From positions 1 to 50,570 of the forward strand of contig LNZQ01000088.1 in NCBI GenBank assembly GCA_002007315.1: a stretch of 50,570 nucleotides of DNA. Reading direction: 5' to 3'. Origin of the DNA: Epulopiscium sp. Nele67-Bin004. Its GTDB lineage: Bacteria > Bacillota_A > Clostridia > Lachnospirales > Cellulosilyticaceae. Position numbers and translations under genes: made by a program. A model generated the notes under the pieces. It did not search any database, was not told the DNA's origin, and saw only the letters and a program-made list of their open reading frames with translations. Of this stretch, positions 16,994 to 24,872 are shown one piece after another (within the stretch, counting starts at the first letter, position 1; each line of letters opens with the position of its first letter).

Positions 16994-17956
16994 ATGGATA
17001 TTACAAACGATACAAGGCAATTCGCTGAAGAGTATTACCAAACCGCACTAACGTTGTTTGAACAATCAAAAATTGAAGAAGCTATAAACTATATAGACTT
17101 GGCAGTAACTGTTGGCGAAAATAAAATGACATATTTAATCAAAAAGATTGAGTTGTTGCATGTTTTTGAATGTAATGACGAATATATACGTACTTTTACA
17201 GCACATATAAAACTGTTTTATGACCAGCTTAACTTAAAAGAATTTTGCATATTTTTCAATTATTACGTACAAATTTTTCACATGGAAGACGAATATTTTT
17301 TCGCTATATTAAAAGAAGCCGAACTTCCAACAATGTTATATCACTTACACAAACAAATCGCTATGGGTGGCGAAGTATTGTATGCGGAAGAAGCATTGCG
17401 AGCGTTTGATGACAAAAAATATGTACAAGCATCAGAATACGCCCAACTTGCACAAAAAGATAGTAATATATCGTTAGACACACTGCTTATTGGGGCACGA
17501 AGCTTTAAATTTATTGAAGAAGCAAACCGAGCTATAACCCAATACAAATACATTATAAATGACTTTCCTGAGGACAAATATAGTTATTTTGAACTTGGAA
17601 CTATATATTATTTGTCAAATAACTATGGTGAGGCATTATCTTTATTGAAGACAGCAATAAAATATGGTTATGATCAAAGAGATTGTGTTGAACCAATGGC
17701 GGATTGTTATTATTATTTAGAAAACTATAGTACAGCTGTTGTTTACCTAAAAAAATCTATTAAAACATCAACTAACTTACATTCTACATATAGTATGTTG
17801 GCAAAATCTTACGAAAAACTTAACAAACCATTACAAGTAAAAAAATACAATAAACTAGCCAAAAAATATCAAACAGCTTTTCCACCACCATTAATGAACG
17901 CAACGTTTATCAGTTTACTAATGTTGTTGTATGCTGTTATCGGGTTAATTATATAG
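16994..17956 (+). CDS. TPR-repeat protein with a C-terminal membrane tail
   Basis: A 320-residue protein built from tetratricopeptide helices. Clear repeats are EEAINYIDLAVTVGENKMTY, YSYFELGTIYYLSNNYGEAL, and ADCYYYLENYSTAVVYLKKS followed by the SMLAKSYEKLNKPLQVKKYN unit. The last 25 residues (ATFISLLMLLYAVIGLII) form a single membrane segment, suggesting a tail-anchored protein facing the cytoplasm. TPRs act as protein-docking scaffolds; the partner is unknown. AGGGGGAAC precedes the ATG. The TAG stop is the first three bases of a terminator hairpin of the GTAGGG-like class. It converges on pheT. Confidence 0.82.
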   Translation: MDITNDTRQFAEEYYQTALTLFEQSKIEEAINYIDLAVTVGENKMTYLIKKIELLHVFECNDEYIRTFTAHIKLFYDQLNLKEFCIFFNYYVQIFHMEDEYFFAILKEAELPTMLYHLHKQIAMGGEVLYAEEALRAFDDKKYVQASEYAQLAQKDSNISLDTLLIGARSFKFIEEANRAITQYKYIINDFPEDKYSYFELGTIYYLSNNYGEALSLLKTAIKYGYDQRDCVEPMADCYYYLENYSTAVVYLKKSIKTSTNLHSTYSMLAKSYEKLNKPLQVKKYNKLAKKYQTAFPPPLMNATFISLLMLLYAVIGLII

Positions 17957-17989
17957 GGGCGACTATCCACATAGTCACCCCTGTTTTTT
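17955..17989 (+). terminator. terminator hairpin with TAGGGG start, related to the palindromic repeats
   Basis: AGGGGCGACTAT (17955..17966) pairs with ATAGTCACCCCT (17971..17982) except for one C-A mismatch, followed by six Ts after a G. The TPR gene's TAG (17954..17956) overlaps the left arm, and the pheT stop overlaps the T-run. Confidence 0.85.
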
Positions 17990-20375
17990 AATCTCTTAAT
18001 TTTGCATCTAACGTTGTTTCTAACCCATTTAAAATTTTCTTGATAGCTTTTCCAACTTCTTCGTCTGTTAGTGTTTTATCATCTGCTCTAAACGTTAATT
18101 TGTATGCCACAGATTTTTGTCCAGAACTAACTTGGTTTCCTTCATATACATCAAATAACGCTACTTCTTTAAGCAATTTCCCTCCACGTTGCTTAATAAC
18201 TTTTTCGATGTCACCAACAAGCACTTCTTTTTTAACAATCATAGCAAGATCCCTGCTTGATGCTGGATATTTAGGTAGCGGTGCATAAACAGTGTCGGCA
18301 CCTGCTGATTTTAACAATACAGCTAAGTCAAGTTCTGCAACGTATAATCTTGCATCCACCTCATAATTTTTTGTAACTTGCGGATGCACTTCACCAAAGA
18401 AACCTGCGTTTTTGCCCGAAATAACAAGATTTGCACATCTTCCCGTATGCATAAACTCAAGCTCAGTATTTCTTGTGTACTCCACTTTGCTAATTTTTAG
18501 AGCTTCAACAACAGTTTCAATAACACCTTTCATACTAAAGAAATCAACGTCTTTACCATACATTCCGATAGTCACTTTTTCTATTTCATTTGGTAAGTCT
18601 TTATTTTCTTTTTTGATAAACACTTTTCCAATTTCATATAGTGCTGCGTCAGAGTTTCTTCTATTATAATTTGTGCTTAATGAAGTCAACATTCCGTTTA
18701 ACGTCGTCGTTCTCATTATGCTGAATTCTTCGCCAAGTGGGTTTGCAATTTTAATTGCATCTCTAAGTTTGCTATCTTCGTTGATATTTAGTTTGTCAAA
18801 CACTTTAGGGCTATCAATAGTGTACGTCAACGCCCCGTATGCTCCACACATTTGTAGCGTTGTTTTGATTTTATCAACCAAAAGTTGTTGCTTAGTTTTT
18901 CCTCCAACAGTTGGCGTAGCTCGTTCAAGCGTCACTGGTATTTTGTCATACCCATACATTCTTGCAACTTCTTCTGCAAGGTCAGCATTCATCGTAATGT
19001 CTGGTCTAAAAGTCGGGATAGTAACCGTGTTGTTATTTGTATCCACAACAAACTCTAACGTTTCAAATATTTTTTCCATCTCAGCTTTTTGTAAATCAAG
19101 CCCCAAAAATGCATTAATCCATTTGTAGTCATATGGTATAGTTTTTGGCTCAAGTTTATTTGGATACACGTCTATAACGCCTGTCAACACATCGCCCGAG
19201 TCTGTCATATTAATTAGTTGAACTGCTCTTTCTAATGCATCTGTAATCGTGTTAGGGTCAAGTCCTTTAACAAACTTTTTAGATGAGTCACTCATTATGC
19301 CAAGTTTTTTAGACGTTTGTCTAACATTGTATCCATTAAAGTTTGCACATTCAAACACAATCGTAGTCGTTTCATCTGTAACTTTGCTGTTTTCACCGCC
19401 CATAATCCCCGCAATTGCAACTGGAGAGTTTTGGTCAGCAACAACAAGCATAGTATCATCAAGTTCAACTTCATCACCTAACAACGTAAGCATCGTTTCA
19501 CCTGTTTTTGCAGTACGCACATTAATTTGTTTGCCCTCAAGCTTATCATAGTCAAAAGCGTGCATAGGTTGCCCAAACTCCATCAAAATATAGTTTGTTA
19601 TATCGACGATGTTGTTTATAGGTCTAAGCCCAGCTGAAAGAAGTCTATCTTGTAGCCATTTTGGCGACGGCTTAACTTTAACGTTTTTAACAACTCTAGC
19701 CGCATATCTTGGGCATAATTCTTCATTATGAATAGATATATCAACAAGGTTTGTTGCGTTTTCGTCTGTTTGGTCAACTTCAATTTGTGGGTATTTAAAT
19801 TGTGTGCCAAGCGTTGCCGCAACTTCTCTTGCAATACCAATAATACTAAAACAGTCTGGTCTGTTTGACGTTATTTCATATTCAACAACTTGTTCACCAA
19901 GTCCAAAATATGGCTTAACACATTCGCCAAGCGTCATTTCTGTATTAAAAATATATATCCCGTCTTCTGGTGCGTCTGGAAACTGCTCACGAGTAAGCCC
20001 CAGTTCTTCAACTGAGCAAAACATTCCTTGAGAAGCAACGCCTCTAAGTTTGCCAGATTTGATTTTTAAGTCGTTTGCAAGTGTCGCACCGTCAAGAGCA
20101 ACTGGCACAACGTCACCAAGCATAACATTTGTTGCTGCTGTAACGATTTGCAACTGCTCATCTGCCCCCACATCAGCTTTCATAATTCTAAGTCTATCTG
20201 CGTCTGGGTGCTTTTCAACCTCAACAATTTTCCCTACAACAACTTTTGTAATTTCTTTTCCTGACTCCTCAACTGTTTCAACTTTTGAACCGCTAAGCGT
20301 CATTTTTGCTATAAAAGTTTTTAAATCTACGTCTATATCAACATATTGATTTAGCCACGACATTGGTACATTCAT
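17988..20375 (-). CDS. pheT: phenylalanyl-tRNA synthetase beta subunit
   Basis: PheT forms the alpha2-beta2 enzyme with PheS; the beta subunit binds tRNA and edits mischarged Tyr. The 795-residue protein is full length. The order is N-terminal MSWLNQYVDID, the EMAP/OB tRNA-binding domain (VVGKIVEVEKHPDADRLRIM), the B3/B4 editing region, the B5 domain, the inactive synthetase-like domain, and the C-terminal FDX-ACB domain with YPASSRDLAMIV. It lies 12 bases downstream of pheS in a two-gene operon. The start has AGGAGGATAAAC upstream. It converges with the TPR gene. Confidence 0.97.
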   Translation of the reverse strand: MNVPMSWLNQYVDIDVDLKTFIAKMTLSGSKVETVEESGKEITKVVVGKIVEVEKHPDADRLRIMKADVGADEQLQIVTAATNVMLGDVVPVALDGATLANDLKIKSGKLRGVASQGMFCSVEELGLTREQFPDAPEDGIYIFNTEMTLGECVKPYFGLGEQVVEYEITSNRPDCFSIIGIAREVAATLGTQFKYPQIEVDQTDENATNLVDISIHNEELCPRYAARVVKNVKVKPSPKWLQDRLLSAGLRPINNIVDITNYILMEFGQPMHAFDYDKLEGKQINVRTAKTGETMLTLLGDEVELDDTMLVVADQNSPVAIAGIMGGENSKVTDETTTIVFECANFNGYNVRQTSKKLGIMSDSSKKFVKGLDPNTITDALERAVQLINMTDSGDVLTGVIDVYPNKLEPKTIPYDYKWINAFLGLDLQKAEMEKIFETLEFVVDTNNNTVTIPTFRPDITMNADLAEEVARMYGYDKIPVTLERATPTVGGKTKQQLLVDKIKTTLQMCGAYGALTYTIDSPKVFDKLNINEDSKLRDAIKIANPLGEEFSIMRTTTLNGMLTSLSTNYNRRNSDAALYEIGKVFIKKENKDLPNEIEKVTIGMYGKDVDFFSMKGVIETVVEALKISKVEYTRNTELEFMHTGRCANLVISGKNAGFFGEVHPQVTKNYEVDARLYVAELDLAVLLKSAGADTVYAPLPKYPASSRDLAMIVKKEVLVGDIEKVIKQRGGKLLKEVALFDVYEGNQVSSGQKSVAYKLTFRADDKTLTDEEVGKAIKKILNGLETTLDAKLRD

Positions 20376-20387
20376 CTGTTTATCCTC

Positions 20388-21407
20388 CTAAAATTGCGAT
20401 AAAAATCTAACGTCGTTTTCAACGAATAGACGCAAATCATTTATATTATATTTAAGCATAGTAAGTCTTTCAACACCCATTCCAAATGCAAATCCTTGAT
20501 ACACATTTGGGTCAATTCCTGCCATCTCTAGCACTTTTGGGTGAACCATTCCACAACCCAAAATTTCGATCCAACCCTCACCTTTACATACAGAACACCC
20601 TTCGCCTTTACACATAACACAAGTTACGTCAACTTCGGCACTTGGCTCTGTAAAAGGAAAATAATGCGGTCTAAATCTAACTTCAACTTTGTCCCCAAAA
20701 AACTTTTTGGCAAACTCAGCAAGCACACCTTTTAAGTCACCAAACGTTATATCTTTGTCTATAACAAGCCCTTCAATTTGGTGAAACACTGGCGAATGCG
20801 TTGCATCAACTTCATCTGAACGATACACTTTCCCTGGTGCAACCATACGTATTGGCAAGTTTTGATTTTCCATTGTGTGTATTTGAACTGGCGATGTACA
20901 TGTTCTTAGAACTATGCTATCTGTAATATAAAACGTGTCTTGCTCATCTCTTGCAGGGTGCTCCGCCCCAAGGTTTAGTGCATCAAAGTTGTAGTATGAC
21001 GTTTCAACTTCACGTCCTGAAACGATTTCATACCCCATACCCGTAAATATTTTGCTAAGCTCCTCAAGAGTTTGGTCAAGTGGGTGAAGTTTTCCTTGTG
21101 ATAATTTTTTTCCAGGCATAGTTACATCAATAACTTCATCAGAAAGTTTTTTGTCTTCTTGATCCTGCTCAAATTTAATTCTTAGGTTTTTAAATGCCGT
21201 TTCAAGTTGTTCTCTAACATCATTTGCAACTTGTCCGATTACAGGACGTTCTTCTTTTGATAAATCTTTCATTCCACGCAAAACTGACGTTAATTCACCT
21301 TTTTTACCAAGATATTGAACACGTAGTTCTTCAAGCTTATTTAGTTCTTTTGCATCTTTAATAGAAGTAAGTGCAACACTTTTAATTTGTTCTAATTTTT
21401 CTTTCAC
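20388..21407 (-). CDS. pheS: phenylalanyl-tRNA synthetase alpha subunit
   Basis: PheS carries the catalytic site that joins Phe to its tRNA. The 339-residue protein has the N-terminal coiled coil (about 1-80), then the class II core: motif 2 region [30 protein letters not shown], and motif 3 [15 protein letters not shown]. It includes the Cys-rich insert [17 protein letters not shown] that is also found in other clostridial PheS proteins. The start is GTG at 21407, 7 bases after AAGGAG. It is the first gene of the pheST operon. The leader holds a terminator-like hairpin but no recognisable T-box. Confidence 0.97.
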   Translation of the reverse strand: MKEKLEQIKSVALTSIKDAKELNKLEELRVQYLGKKGELTSVLRGMKDLSKEERPVIGQVANDVREQLETAFKNLRIKFEQDQEDKKLSDEVIDVTMPGKKLSQGKLHPLDQTLEELSKIFTGMGYEIVSGREVETSYYNFDALNLGAEHPARDEQDTFYITDSIVLRTCTSPVQIHTMENQNLPIRMVAPGKVYRSDEVDATHSPVFHQIEGLVIDKDITFGDLKGVLAEFAKKFFGDKVEVRFRPHYFPFTEPSAEVDVTCVMCKGEGCSVCKGEGWIEILGCGMVHPKVLEMAGIDPNVYQGFAFGMGVERLTMLKYNINDLRLFVENDVRFLSQF

Positions 21408-21454
21408 GCTTTTTCTCCTTAAAAATTAAGTTAGTAAGTAAAATTTGTATATAT

Positions 21455-21495
21455 ACAAAAAATTTCTTCGCCTCATGCGAGATAAGACGAAGAAA
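21455..21495 (-). terminator. hairpin terminator or attenuator upstream of pheS
   Basis: TTTCTTCGTC pairs with GGCGAAGAAA (10 bp, one wobble; 21486..21495 with 21463..21472), followed on the minus strand by six Ts. It lies about 50 bases before the pheS start and just past the stop of the Gly/Pro-rich gene. It may end that gene's transcript or act as a pheST attenuator, depending on where transcription of pheST begins. Confidence 0.7.
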
Positions 21496-21509
21496 CATTT
21501 TTAATTTAT

Positions 21510-21537
21510 ATTTTACTATATTTTGACAATCTGTCAA
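21510..21537 (-). promoter_or_regulatory. possible pheST promoter with palindromic -35
   Basis: On the minus strand, TTGACA (21537..21532), a 16-base spacer and TAAAAT (21515..21510) form a near-consensus promoter. The -35 is part of the inverted repeat TTGACAGATTGTCAA, which could also be an operator. The hairpin at 21455..21495 lies downstream, so a transcript from here must pass it. Confidence 0.55.
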
Positions 21538-21547
21538 GCCCTTTTTA

Positions 21548-21925
21548 TCAATCCCACCATTCATCTTTGTTATCATCTGAATTATTTTGAGTGTTATTGT
21601 TAGTAGTATTGTTGTTTTGTGGCGACAAGTTTTTTGTTATAGCATAAATTCCATACAACACCGCCAGTATAATAACTACGTTAAAAAAGTTGAATGGTAT
21701 AACTAACAAAACGATTAATGCAACTATCCCTAGTCCGCCTAAAAATCCTCCACCACCGAAAAACGGCGGTATTCCGCCTGGCCCTCCTATAGGCCCTCGG
21801 CGCATAGGCGGTCTTGGTCCTCCCATTCCTCCGTGCGGCGGTCTTGGTCCTCTTGGTCCACCTGGGCCTCGCCCTCCGTGTGGTCCTCCTGGGCCTCGTC
21901 CTCCACCTCTTGGTCCTCCTGGCAT
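21548..21925 (-). CDS. Gly/Pro/Arg-rich protein with a membrane segment (125 aa)
   Basis: No family is assigned. The first 60 residues are almost only Gly, Pro, Arg and His (for example PGGPRGGGRGPGGPHGGRG). A strongly hydrophobic span follows (GIVALIVLLVIPFNFFNVVIILAVLYGIYA), probably two short or one long membrane pass, and then an Asn/Thr-rich acidic tail ending DEWWD. The start at ATG 21925 has AAGGAAGTG upstream; the GTG at 21934 is too close to it. A neighbouring frameshifted gene of similar composition lies just upstream, so this looks like a paired locus. A surface or membrane-associated role is possible but unproven. Confidence 0.72.
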   Translation of the reverse strand: MPGGPRGGGRGPGGPHGGRGPGGPRGPRPPHGGMGGPRPPMRRGPIGGPGGIPPFFGGGGFLGGLGIVALIVLLVIPFNFFNVVIILAVLYGIYAITKNLSPQNNNTTNNNTQNNSDDNKDEWWD

Positions 21926-21954
21926 AAAAATCACTTCCTTATTTATTGGTTAAT

Positions 21955-22144
21955 CTATCTTGGCGGCCCACCTGGTCCCCCATGACCTCCGCCATGTGGT
22001 GGTCTTCCATGTCCTCCACCGTGTGGTGGTCTTGCCTGGCCCTCCGTGTCCTCCACCGTGTGGTGGTCTTCCACCTGGCCCTCCGTGTCCTCCACCGTGT
22101 GGTTTATGTCCGCCTGGTCCTCCGTGTCCCCCGTGATGATGCAT
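21955..22144 (-). pseudogene. Gly/Pro/His-rich gene interrupted by a frameshift
   Basis: The gene starts at ATG 22144 with AAAGGAAGTGAAG upstream and reads MHHHGGHGGPGGHKPHGGGH, built from PHGGGHGGPGG units. Near 22034 the frame shifts. The original frame then reads KTTTRWRTW, while the next frame carries on the repeat (RPPHGGGHG, GGHGGPGGPPR) to a TAG at 21955..21957. Comparing repeat units (TCTTGCCTGG against TCTTCCACCTGG) shows a 2-base deficit in one unit. It could be a pseudogene, a phase-variable gene or a sequencing error. His-rich repeats suggest metal binding (inference). Confidence 0.6.
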
Positions 22145-22277
22145 AACTTCACTTCCTTTCAATTATTTTTTATTATTATATTACTAATCCAGATAAAATT
22201 GCAAATATTTTTTTAGGCTGTATAATAAGCTTTAAATATGGCAATGCTTATAAAAACAGATCGGAGGAATATTAATT

Positions 22278-22502
22278 ATGGCAGATTTAAAATTTCAAAT
22301 AACGGAACACATTGCACTACTTTCTGAGAGCAACAAAGGCTGGAGAAAAGAATTTAACAAAGTAAGTTGGAACGAACGTGACCCAAAATATGATATAAGA
22401 GAGTGGTCACCAGACTACGAAAAAATGGGTAAAGGCATAACATTTACTAACGAAGAAATCAAAAACTTGCGAAATGCATTCAAAAATTTTGATTTAGAAT
22501 AA
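22278..22502 (+). CDS. YdbC/PC4-like ssDNA-binding protein
   Basis: A 74-residue protein that fits the YdbC family, a bacterial relative of the PC4 transcription coactivator. Lines of evidence are the opening strand LKFQITEHIALLSE, the basic KGWRKEFNKVSWNERDPKYD turn and the closing helix TNEEIKNLRNAFK. YdbC of Lactococcus forms a homodimer that binds single-stranded nucleic acid. GATCGGAGGA lies upstream. It is followed 53 bases later by an unrelated Uma2 gene on the same strand. The length is typical. Confidence 0.85.
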   Translation: MADLKFQITEHIALLSESNKGWRKEFNKVSWNERDPKYDIREWSPDYEKMGKGITFTNEEIKNLRNAFKNFDLE

Positions 22503-22555
22503 TACTCAAAACATGATATACTTATATTACAAATAATTTTAAAGGAAGTGATATC

Positions 22556-23116
22556 ATGGATAATGCAATTGATTATAGCAATTGGAAAACAGAAATTATT
22601 GATGGCAAAATTTATTATATGTCCCTTCCAAGTATGAAACACAATCGTATTATGGGGCGACTTTTTAGCTTGTTTGACAGTTATCTTAGAGGTAGCAACT
22701 GTGGAGTTTTTATCGAACTAGGAGTTCACTTAGATGCTGACAACCCTACTGATTACGTAGTTCCTGATGTATCTATAATTTGCAACCAAAAAGTTCAAGA
22801 TTTTGAAGATTTTCGTGGCATTCCAAGTCTAGTTATCGAAATATTATCAACTAATCGTAGCAACGATAAAATTGTTAAATTTCAAAAATATCAACAGTTT
22901 GGTATAAAAGAATATTGGATTATTGACCCAAAAATCAATACAATAGAACAATATACTTTGATAGAAAGTAAATATGTCCTTACAAATATATTTAGTTTGT
23001 TAACAAATTCCGAACTTGATAAATTATCAGACACCGACCGTCTACAATACACAACAATAATACAACCTACAATATTTTCTGACCTAAACATAGATCTAAC
23101 AGATATATTTGAATAA
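22556..23116 (+). CDS. Uma2 family (DUF820) restriction-endonuclease-like protein
   Basis: A 186-residue protein with the PD-(D/E)xK-like core of the Uma2 family. The segments are EIIDGKIYYMSLPSMKHN, VVPDVSII (metal-binding Asp), IPSLVIEILSTNRSNDK (Glu) and KFQKYQQFGIKEYWIIDPK. Uma2 proteins are common in cyanobacteria and clostridia and their role is unclear; nuclease activity is only presumed from the fold. AAAGGAAGTGATATC lies upstream. A second, broken Uma2 gene is at 37021. The terminator beyond it is shared with the convergent acetyltransferase gene. Confidence 0.9.
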   Translation: MDNAIDYSNWKTEIIDGKIYYMSLPSMKHNRIMGRLFSLFDSYLRGSNCGVFIELGVHLDADNPTDYVVPDVSIICNQKVQDFEDFRGIPSLVIEILSTNRSNDKIVKFQKYQQFGIKEYWIIDPKINTIEQYTLIESKYVLTNIFSLLTNSELDKLSDTDRLQYTTIIQPTIFSDLNIDLTDIFE

Positions 23117-23157
23117 AAAAACACTGGATAAGCCTACAAACTTATCCAGTATTTTTT
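23115..23157. terminator. bidirectional terminator between Uma2 and the acetyltransferase
   Basis: ACTGGATAAG (23123..23132) pairs perfectly with CTTATCCAGT (23141..23150), flanked by A-runs and T-runs on both sides. The acetyltransferase stop lies in the loop. Confidence 0.92.
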
Positions 23158-23655
23158 CACTTGTCTATCTTCGCTAACAACGACATTACATTCATATTCA
23201 CCGCCGTTTGCCTCAATAATTTTACGGCTACCCTCATTGTTATCATCACAAGCAATCATAACTTTATTAAGCCCAAACTCCCTACATTCATCTAACAAAA
23301 GACTAAGCATTTTAGAGCCATACCCCTTACGCCTAAACTCTGGCAACACTGAATACCCAATATGCCCTCCCCAACTGCTTAGTATTGGGTGATTTATGTT
23401 GTGTCTAAAATCAATTATACCAACAAGAGTATCCGTTTCATCATCTATCGCAAGAAATGCCGTAGTTGGCGTCCAATTGCTTGGGCAAGTGTCTGGATTT
23501 TCTATATCTTTAGTAGATTTTATCCACTCCGTGGCCGTTTCGCAGTTCATCAGCTTGCCACAACCTGCCAACGTTTCATTTCTTTCCAAAAAAGTGTTTT
23601 TATAGTTTTTAATTTGACTTGCATATTTTATTTCTGGTTTTACAAGAATTATCAT
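23134..23655 (-). CDS. GNAT family N-acetyltransferase
   Basis: A 173-residue acetyltransferase of the GNAT fold. It has the acetyl-CoA motif region HIGYSVLPEFRRKGYGSKML (motif A, with R-x-x-G-Y-G) and the following ACDDNNEGSRKIIEANGGEY block. The N-terminus contains SNWTPTTAFLAIDDETDTLV and GIIDFRHNINHP, which set the substrate side. Such proteins acetylate small molecules, ribosomal proteins or drugs, and the substrate is not evident. ATG 23655 is preferred, since GAGG lies 8 bases before it, over the adjacent TTG. It is divergent from mnmM. Confidence 0.9.
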   Translation of the reverse strand: MIILVKPEIKYASQIKNYKNTFLERNETLAGCGKLMNCETATEWIKSTKDIENPDTCPSNWTPTTAFLAIDDETDTLVGIIDFRHNINHPILSSWGGHIGYSVLPEFRRKGYGSKMLSLLLDECREFGLNKVMIACDDNNEGSRKIIEANGGEYECNVVVSEDRQVKKYWISL

Positions 23656-23712
23656 CAAAATACCTCACGCTATTTTTTATTTCTATGGTATCATATATAC
23701 GAGGTGATTACA

Positions 23713-24267
23713 ATGATATTAAAACAAATGTTGCTATACTCCAAATTTTTACTTGAGCAAATTATATGCGAAGGGGATACAGCTATTGATGCAACTGTTG
23801 GCAACGGACATGACACGCTATTTTTATCAAACTTAGTTGGAGAAACTGGAAAAGTGTATGGGTTTGATATACAGCAACAAGCGATAGATAAAGTTAAAGA
23901 GTTAAATATAAAAAATGCCTGTCTAATTTGCGACGGACATCAAAACATAGATTTATATGTAACCGAGCAAGTGGCAGGAGTGATATTCAACTTAGGTTAT
24001 TTGCCAAGCGGCGACCACTCTATAACTACAACTGCGGACACTACCACTGTTGCTATAAGCAAAATTCTTGATATACTAAAAACTAACGGACTTATCGTCC
24101 TAATAGTGTATCATGGTCATAAAGGTGGTAAAGAAGAACGTGATGGCTTATTAAACTTCGTGCAAAATCTTGACCAAAAGCGTGTATCTGTGCTTAAATA
24201 TGAGTTTATCAATCAGAAAAACGATGCTCCTTTTATTATTGCACTAGAAAAACTTAAAAATTATTGA
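23713..24267 (+). CDS. mnmM: tRNA methyltransferase MnmM (YtqB family)
   Basis: A 184-residue SAM-dependent methyltransferase. MnmM (formerly YtqB, Pfam rRNA_methylase) makes the last methylation of mnm5s2U34 in tRNAs for Lys, Glu and Gln. Motif I is AIDATVGNGHDTLFLSN, followed by KVYGFDIQQQAIDK. The family-specific block is FNLGYLPSGDHSITTTADTT, and the end has LIVLIVYHGHKGGKEER. The start at 23713 is supported by GAGGTGATTAC; a much longer open frame upstream has no binding site and overlaps the acetyltransferase. The TGA stop coincides with a candidate promoter for the sigma factor gene. Confidence 0.92.
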   Translation: MILKQMLLYSKFLLEQIICEGDTAIDATVGNGHDTLFLSNLVGETGKVYGFDIQQQAIDKVKELNIKNACLICDGHQNIDLYVTEQVAGVIFNLGYLPSGDHSITTTADTTTVAISKILDILKTNGLIVLIVYHGHKGGKEERDGLLNFVQNLDQKRVSVLKYEFINQKNDAPFIIALEKLKNY

Positions 24268-24294
24268 AAGTTTTTTTGTATGTTGTGTGTCTTT
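24265..24294 (+). promoter_or_regulatory. candidate ECF-type promoter of the sigma/anti-sigma operon
   Basis: TGAAAG (24265..24270) followed by a T-run, a 17-base spacer and TGTC (24288..24291) resembles the ECF pattern TGAAAC-N16-CGTC. It overlaps the mnmM stop and lies about 35 bases before the sigma factor start, as expected for autoregulation. A housekeeping-like TATAAC lies at 24299..24304. Confidence 0.4.
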
Positions 24295-24326
24295 AATAGT
24301 ATAACAACGTTATAGGAGGACAAATC

Positions 24327-24872
24327 ATGACAGATACACAAATTTTACAAGGTCTAAAACAAAACGATTTAGACTGTTATCGTGCATTAGTTGCAAAATA
24401 TACAAACTACGTCGTTGCAGTTATTTGCCATATTTCAGACTTATCAAGGCAAGACACCGAAGAACTTAGTGCCGACGTATTTATTAAACTTTGGAATATG
24501 CGTGATACATTAGATATAGACGAAACGAAACTTAAAGCATATATCGCACGAACGACACGCAACATGACAATCAATTTTTTACGCAAACAAGGCTTTGAAA
24601 CACTTCCCATTGAGGAAGACCAAATCAAAAATGTTACACCCACCCCCGAAAAAGAAATATTAAACAACGAGGTTAGAACTCAACTTGTTGAGGCAATTAA
24701 AACACTGCCCAGCCCTGACAAAGAAATATTTCTTAGACGATATTTTTATCAAGAAAAAATTAAAGATATCGCATCACAACTTAATTTAAATGAAAATACT
24801 ATACACACAAAACTTTCTAGGGGAAAGAAAAAACTTGAATTAGTGTTGAATGAAAGGGGAGTAAGCTTATGA
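24327..24872 (+). CDS. ECF-type RNA polymerase sigma factor
   Basis: A 181-residue sigma factor with only regions 2 and 4, the ECF arrangement. Region 2 has DTEELSADVFIKLWNMRDTL and AYIARTTRNMTINFLRKQG. Region 4 has LPSPDKEIFLRRYFYQEKIK, then the helix-turn-helix IASQLNLNENTIHTKLSRG. It would direct RNA polymerase to a dedicated set of promoters when released from the downstream membrane protein. Start with ATAGGAGGACAA upstream. The stop overlaps the ATG of the anti-sigma gene (ATGA), so the two are translationally coupled. Confidence 0.93.
   Translation: MTDTQILQGLKQNDLDCYRALVAKYTNYVVAVICHISDLSRQDTEELSADVFIKLWNMRDTLDIDETKLKAYIARTTRNMTINFLRKQGFETLPIEEDQIKNVTPTPEKEILNNEVRTQLVEAIKTLPSPDKEIFLRRYFYQEKIKDIASQLNLNENTIHTKLSRGKKKLELVLNERGVSL

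Noticed and set aside
19295..19477. Minor open frames inside pheT and other large genes
   Set aside because: They are shadows in other frames, with no binding sites or recognisable domains.
21382..21502. Possible Phe-containing leader peptide for pheST attenuation (MFLRLISHEAKKFF)
   Set aside because: The Phe codons come from the terminator's T-run and hairpin arm; the frame has no binding site and runs past the pheS start.
21408..21547. T-box riboswitch upstream of pheS
   Set aside because: The leader is only about 100 bases and shows no T-box consensus or specifier-loop structure.
21950..22162. Two alternative overlapping minus-strand frames taken as two separate genes
   Set aside because: One frame continues the PHGGGHGGPG repeat where the other loses it, so they are best read as one gene with a frameshift.
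23389..23712. N-terminal extension of the MnmM gene
   Set aside because: It lies antisense to the acetyltransferase, has no methyltransferase homology and no binding site; ATG 23713 has GAGGTGAT and matches the family start.
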